Source of the DNA: Gemmatimonadota bacterium
GTDB lineage: Bacteria; Gemmatimonadota; Gemmatimonadetes; Gemmatimonadales; GWC2-71-9
Length of the DNA: 10,521 nucleotides
Reading direction: 5' to 3'
NCBI GenBank assembly: GCA_003221985.1
Contig: QHUQ01000109.1
Location: 1 to 10,521 of the forward strand
In this document: positions 7,144-10,521 of the stretch, piece after piece
How positions within the stretch are numbered: position 1 is the stretch's first letter
Layout of the letters: every line of letters begins with the position of its first letter
Notes under the pieces: generated by a model
The model's database searches: none
Seen by the model: the letters and a program-made list of their open reading frames with translations, nothing else
Told to the model about the DNA's origin: nothing
Made by a program: the position numbers and the translations under genes

Positions 7144-7874
7144 GGGACCCGCCGTCGAGGAGTGGGCGGATCGCCAGTTCTTCAGACCGGTGGGATGGAG
7201 CTTGGCCACCGCGCTGATACCGACGCGCATCTCCCCGGACGCCATCACGCTCGCGAGTCTCATGCTCGGGGTCCTCGCCGGACATCTGTACTGGTACCGG
7301 AGCCCGCAGGATTCTCGATGGCCTCGCCGATTCGGGACGCTTCGTCAGCCTGTACGGCCACCTCGGCGCACGGCTGTATGTCGGCCAGGGGTGGCCCGGG
7401 GCGGTGCTCGCGTTCGCCGCGCTGGTATCGCACACCTACCAGGCGGCCGCCGCCGATTTCATTCGGCAAGCGTACCTCCACTTTGCGGTAGGCGAAGGCG
7501 GCGAGTTCGACGTTGCGGAGCCGCCGGCGATGGACGGAGGCTCGCTTTGGTCGCGCATCTCGAGCTGGGTGTACGGCGATTACCTGCGCCGCCAGGCGTG
7601 GCTGTTTCCACGTACTACGGCGTTGGCGCGGGCGCTTTCCGGACGTGCCGTCCCCGCGTCGCTGCGGCGCGCGTGGGTCGAGCGGCAGCGCTGGATCGTG
7701 CGCGATTGCGCGTGGATCGCGCAAAACATCCGCTTCCTGCTGTTGGCACTGACCGTGGTCCCCGGTTGGCCTACGGTGTACTGCTGGATCGTCGTTGGGC
7801 CGCTCAATCTCGTGCTCGTCGGTCTCATCCTCGCGCACGAGCGCGAGCCCAAATTCCATGCCCAGCTCGCCTGA
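7130..7874 (+). pseudogene. CDP-alcohol phosphatidyltransferase, frame broken and motif partly missing
   Basis: This is a homologue of CDP-alcohol phosphatidyltransferases, membrane enzymes that join the phosphoryl-alcohol of a CDP-alcohol to another alcohol. The first part (7130 to about 7304) reads FFRPVGWSLATALIPTRISP then DAITLASLMLGVLAGHLYWYRSP, a normal N-terminus with the first membrane helix. The rest lies in the +1-shifted frame from about 7305 to 7874. It begins RRILDGLADSGRFVSLYGHL, which is the G(x)3D(x)3D end of the family motif, and continues to a C-terminus with two membrane helices. The first half of the motif, D(x)2DG(x)2AR, and the second helix are found in no frame between the two parts. 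The lost stretch must be 2 mod 3 in length, and I estimate roughly 80-100 bases from motif spacing. As read, no active enzyme would be made. It is either a decayed gene or an assembly gap. Confidence 0.72.
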
Positions 7875-8886
7875 CAGCCGAGTCTATCGCGGCGTGCTGC
7901 TCGGTCTGGGCGGCATCGCGCGCTCGGCGCATATGCCCGCCTTTCTGCACGCCCCGAACGTCTCGGGTCGGCTCCAGATCGTCGGCATCGTAGATGACGC
8001 GCCCGCAGCACCGGCATCGTTCCACGGTATTCCTCTGTTATCGAGTCCCGATCGGCTCCATACTCTGGGCCCGATCGATTTCGTGGACATCTGTACGCCC
8101 ACCTCCTCCCACCTGACCCTGTCGCTCTGGGCGCTGTCGCAGGGCTATCACGTCTTGTGCGAGAAACCCGTCGCCGTGACTCGGGCGGAGGCCGTCGCGC
8201 TCGCGACCGCCGCCAGTCGGGCGGGTCGCGTCGTCATGCCGTGTCACCAGTATCGCTTCAACCCGGTGTGGCGGCGGGTGAAGCGGTGGCTCGACGAGGG
8301 CGTGATCGGGCGGTGGTATCTGGCCGAGTTCCGCGTCTACCGGCTTGCGGCCGACCAGGGTGCGTCGAGCGATGTAGTGCCGTGGCGCGGGCGCCGGGCC
8401 GGCGGGCGCGGCGGTGTGCTGTTGGATCACGGCACGCATCTCGTCTACGAGCTGCTCGACGTCGCGGGGCCGCCGCAGGCGGTGCGCGCCTGGACGGGCA
8501 GGCTGCGCCACGGTGGTTACGACGTCGAAGACACGGCGCAGATCCTGTTCGACTATCCCGATCGCATGGCGACGATGTTTCTCACCTGGGCCGCGCGGCG
8601 GCGCGAGACCGAAGTCCGCTTCATCGGCGAGCGCGGCAGCATCACCTGGAGCGGTGGCACGCTCACACTCGAGCGCGACGGGAAGGGACCCGCGGAGTCG
8701 TTCGATCACAGGGCCGAGCTGGACAAGGCGTCGTATGCGACGTGGTTTGCCGACCTGTTCTGCGATTTTGCGAGGGCACTCGATTCGGGTGACGGCGCGC
8801 CGCACATCGCCGATATCGCTCAGGTCGCCGCCGTCCTGGAAGATGCCTACGCCGGCGCAGCCACTCCCGAGCTCCAGCTCGCATGA
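7858..8886 (+). CDS. Gfo/Idh/MocA-family NAD(P)-dependent oxidoreductase
   Basis: This is a predicted dehydrogenase of 342 residues. Family members oxidise or reduce sugars, cyclitols (inositol 2-dehydrogenase) and related polyols. The Rossmann start VLLGLGGIARSAHMPAF (13-29) has GxGxxA-type glycines. EKPVAV, with Lys103, is the family's substrate- and cofactor-binding motif, and DHGTH with Asp190 and His194 is the catalytic pair region. HQYRFNPVWRRV and KRWLDEGVIG are typical of the C-terminal domain opening. I chose the ATG at 7858 because it gives a short, normal lead before the Rossmann strand; a longer reading adds Ser-rich sequence from over the preceding gene. It overlaps the broken transferase by 17 bases and the next gene by 4. 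Together with the aminotransferase it could convert a hydroxyl into an amine. The substrate is not known. Confidence 0.88.
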   Translation: MPSSPDSRVYRGVLLGLGGIARSAHMPAFLHAPNVSGRLQIVGIVDDAPAAPASFHGIPLLSSPDRLHTLGPIDFVDICTPTSSHLTLSLWALSQGYHVLCEKPVAVTRAEAVALATAASRAGRVVMPCHQYRFNPVWRRVKRWLDEGVIGRWYLAEFRVYRLAADQGASSDVVPWRGRRAGGRGGVLLDHGTHLVYELLDVAGPPQAVRAWTGRLRHGGYDVEDTAQILFDYPDRMATMFLTWAARRRETEVRFIGERGSITWSGGTLTLERDGKGPAESFDHRAELDKASYATWFADLFCDFARALDSGDGAPHIADIAQVAAVLEDAYAGAATPELQLA

Positions 8887-9902
8887 GCCGGAAATGGCAC
8901 GCCGGGCTGTTCGTGCTCGGCGCCGCGGTGTTCGCCTATCTCGTCGCGCGCATCGGCGTGGTCCGGCTCATCGCCGACGCCGGCCGCACCGGCTTGATGT
9001 TCGTGCCGATCGTGCTGCTCTACGCACTGGTCTACGCCTGCAGCGCGCGGGCCTGGCAGCTCACGATGGCTGCGGATCGCCGCCGGCCCTCGTTTTGGCG
9101 CTGTTATGCGGTGATCATTGCGGGGGGCGCGCTCAATTTCCTCACCCCGGTCATCAATGCGGGGGGCGAGCCGTATCGCGTCGCCGCCATGGCACCACTG
9201 CTCGGCAGGCGACGGGCTGCAGGCTCCGTGATCCTGCATCGGATGCTGCATTCGTTCGCCTACGTACTCGTGTGGCTCACTGCCGTCGTGCTGGCGTTGG
9301 CGCTCTTGCCGCGCGATACGCCCACCGCGGTGCTCGTCGTATTGGGTACCGCCGGCGGGTTACTGCTCGGCATCATCGCGTTGTTCATGTCGGTGCACCG
9401 CAGCGGCTTGCTGGAGCGGATCCTCGATGGGATGCAGCGCGTGCCGGTCGTGCGGAGGCTGGCCGCTCTGCTCGAGCCGCGCCGGACTCTGCTGATCGAG
9501 CTGGATCGGCAGATCACCGACTTCTATCACCGCCATCCTCGCCGCTTCGCCCGGGCGATGCTGCTCGAGTACCTGAGCCGCTGCATCTTCATGCTCGAGC
9601 TGGTTCTCATCGTCGCCAGCCTGGGCTACCGCATCACCTACTTCCGTGCCTTCGCGATCGGCGGGCTCGAGGCGATCGCAGGTAACGTGCTCTTCTTCGT
9701 GCCGTTCGAGCTGGGGGCGCGCGAGGGCGCGTTCTACTTGCTCTTTGGCCTGTTCGGGTTGGATCCGCGGCTGGGCCTGTACACGTCGATCGTCAGCCGT
9801 GTGCGCGACTTCGCCTGGATCGCGGCGGGGTTGCTGCTGATCTGGGCGGCTCCTGGTGCGCCTGCCGCGTCGGCGGCGACTGCGGCGTCTGCTGTGTCAT
9901 GA
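8883..9902 (+). CDS. UPF0104 / LPG-synthase-type membrane protein (flippase-like)
   Basis: This 339-residue polytopic inner-membrane protein has about eight or nine predicted helices, the first near 8-25 and the last near 308-323. It matches the pattern of the lysylphosphatidylglycerol-synthase transmembrane (UPF0104/AglD-like) family: [12 protein letters not shown] near 88-99, [11 protein letters not shown] at 274-284, and SRVRDFAW at 305-312. In MprF this domain flips a modified lipid; here the soluble aminoacyl-transferase domain is absent. A cytoplasmic stretch of about 50 charged residues (172-225) separates two helix groups. The last 17 residues are Ala/Ser/Pro-rich and low in complexity. 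The ATGA overlaps on both sides place it in the cluster, where moving a lipid product across the membrane is a reasonable but unproved role. Confidence 0.82.
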   Translation: MSRKWHAGLFVLGAAVFAYLVARIGVVRLIADAGRTGLMFVPIVLLYALVYACSARAWQLTMAADRRRPSFWRCYAVIIAGGALNFLTPVINAGGEPYRVAAMAPLLGRRRAAGSVILHRMLHSFAYVLVWLTAVVLALALLPRDTPTAVLVVLGTAGGLLLGIIALFMSVHRSGLLERILDGMQRVPVVRRLAALLEPRRTLLIELDRQITDFYHRHPRRFARAMLLEYLSRCIFMLELVLIVASLGYRITYFRAFAIGGLEAIAGNVLFFVPFELGAREGAFYLLFGLFGLDPRLGLYTSIVSRVRDFAWIAAGLLLIWAAPGAPAASAATAASAVS

Positions 9903-10336
9903 CCATCGTCACCCATGCGCTCGCCACGACGCTGGGCGTGCGAGTGCTGAAGCTCACGGGAAGCGACGCCGTGCTGGCCTATGTCTTCGGTGTCGGCGTC
10001 GACATCGATCACGTCATCAAGGCTCCCTTCTATCTTCGGACCGTAGGCAGGCGCCGGCAGTTGGGCTACTACTGGCGAACGTCCCTTCAGGAGCCCGTCG
10101 CGCTGCTCTGGATCATCCCGCTGTGTTTTTTCCTGGGGACCTGGGTGCCCGCCCTGTTCTTCCTCATCCATCTGGCGATGGATTACAGCGTCGGCTACGA
10201 GAAGATGCCGTGGTATCCATACTCGCCGCTCGTGACGCAAGGGTTCCTCGTCGGGGTGTCCGACAAAACCAAAGAAGCGCTGCTGATCGTGGTGCTCCTA
10301 TGTATGAATTTGCTCCTGGTCTTGGCTCCGCTTTAG
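9899..10336 (+). CDS. Small membrane protein with His/Asp pattern
   Basis: I do not firmly recognise this 145-residue protein. It has hydrophobic segments at about residues 22-34, 66-95 and 127-143. Polar residues near the membrane form a pattern: His6 in THALATT, Asp35, Asp37 and His38 in VDIDHVIK, Glu65, and His91/Asp95 in HLAMDY, followed by an aromatic stretch KMPWYPYSP. His and Asp spaced this way recall membrane metal-dependent hydrolases of the YdjM/DUF457 kind, but the match is only by pattern. It overlaps the preceding gene by 4 bases (ATGA), and the next gene starts inside it. In a lipid-headgroup pathway a membrane phosphatase would fit. That is inference only. Confidence 0.6.
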   Translation: MTIVTHALATTLGVRVLKLTGSDAVLAYVFGVGVDIDHVIKAPFYLRTVGRRRQLGYYWRTSLQEPVALLWIIPLCFFLGTWVPALFFLIHLAMDYSVGYEKMPWYPYSPLVTQGFLVGVSDKTKEALLIVVLLCMNLLLVLAPL

Positions 10337-10521
10337 ACCGCGGCATCCGCCCGGTCCTGCGATTCGTGCACGTCACGCTGGGGCTCTCGCCCAATCAGGT
10401 GACGTGGGCGTCGTTTTGGGTCAGCGCTGCGGCGGGCGTCGCGTTCGCAACCGGTCGTGTCGTCCCCGGCCTGGTGCTGATGGCCGCCGGACAGGTTCTC
10501 GACGGGCTCGACGGCGGCATA
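10300..10521 (+). CDS. CDP-alcohol phosphatidyltransferase, N-terminal part (cut by window end)
   Basis: Only the first 74 residues are in the window. From ATG 10300 they read a short polar lead with [12 protein letters not shown], then [20 protein letters not shown], the usual SPNxxT start of the first membrane helix, then a second helix ending in the active-site opening DGLDGG (Asp68, Asp71, Gly72). This is D(x)2DG of the family motif D(x)2DG(x)2AR(x)8G(x)3D(x)3D; the AR would come just after the window. The gene starts 37 bases before the stop of its neighbour. The sequence differs clearly from the broken copy at 7130, so it is not a recent duplicate. It would catalyse transfer from a CDP-alcohol to another alcohol at the membrane. 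Completeness cannot be judged here. Confidence 0.82.
   Translation, partial: MYEFAPGLGSALDRGIRPVLRFVHVTLGLSPNQVTWASFWVSAAAGVAFATGRVVPGLVLMAAGQVLDGLDGGI

Noticed and set aside
5788..7263. A 491-codon reverse-strand open frame over the aminotransferase
   Set aside because: The forward strand encodes a complete class III aminotransferase with all catalytic residues. The reverse translation has no recognisable motif and is an effect of codon bias.
7302..7310. ARR at the start of the second frame as the AR of the catalytic motif
   Set aside because: The motif needs DxxDG just before AR and about eight residues before G(x)3D(x)3D. Here AR sits directly on the RILD segment, so the spacing does not fit.
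7305..7993. Continuation of the first frame of the broken transferase as a real C-terminus
   Set aside because: That frame is Arg-rich with no membrane helices, while the shifted frame has the family's aspartates, helices and a stop placed just before the next gene.
8414..9685. A 423-codon forward open frame over the oxidoreductase and flippase-like genes
   Set aside because: It crosses two well-supported genes in another frame, and its translation is Arg/Ala-rich and low in complexity.

Overview
This is a GC-rich, gene-dense stretch of bacterial chromosome. All genes lie on the + strand, and nearly all overlap their neighbour by 1 to 37 bases, mostly through ATGA or TGATG junctions. No rRNA, tRNA, CRISPR array, insertion sequence or prophage gene was recognised. 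The GC content, the GTG starts and the gene content fit an uncultured soil-type phylum such as Acidobacteriota, Gemmatimonadota or a relative. That placement is a guess from style, not from a marker gene.

Region A (about 53-3536) is a housekeeping-type run: ammonia-dependent NAD+ synthetase (nadE), a hotdog-fold acyl-CoA thioesterase, a patatin-like phospholipase, a CBS-domain protein, a DUF2203 protein and a four-helix membrane protein. These genes overlap or sit 4 bases apart. The thioesterase and patatin both act on acyl chains, but no single pathway joins the set.

A 76-base gap (3537-3612) is the only sizeable intergenic space. It holds a short CTG-rich tandem repeat and no promoter I can defend.

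Region B (about 3613 to the window end) is a tightly coupled cluster: a HAD-type hydrolase, a sugar- or alcohol-phosphate nucleotidyltransferase, an ATP-grasp enzyme, a class III PLP aminotransferase, a CDP-alcohol phosphatidyltransferase homologue with a broken frame, a Gfo/Idh/MocA oxidoreductase, a UPF0104/LPG-synthase-type membrane protein (flippase-like), a small membrane protein with a His/Asp pattern, and the start of a second CDP-alcohol phosphatidyltransferase cut by the window end. Together these suggest a route that oxidises and aminates a small polyol or similar molecule, activates it as a nucleotide diphosphate, joins it to a second alcohol in the membrane, and moves the product across. 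I infer a dedicated phospholipid headgroup or phosphodiester pathway. I do not recognise the cluster as a described system.

The clearest anomaly is in the first CDP-alcohol phosphatidyltransferase (7130-7874). The two halves lie in different frames, and the first half of the catalytic motif is absent in all three forward frames at the junction near 7304-7307. This is either a real frameshifting deletion or an assembly error.
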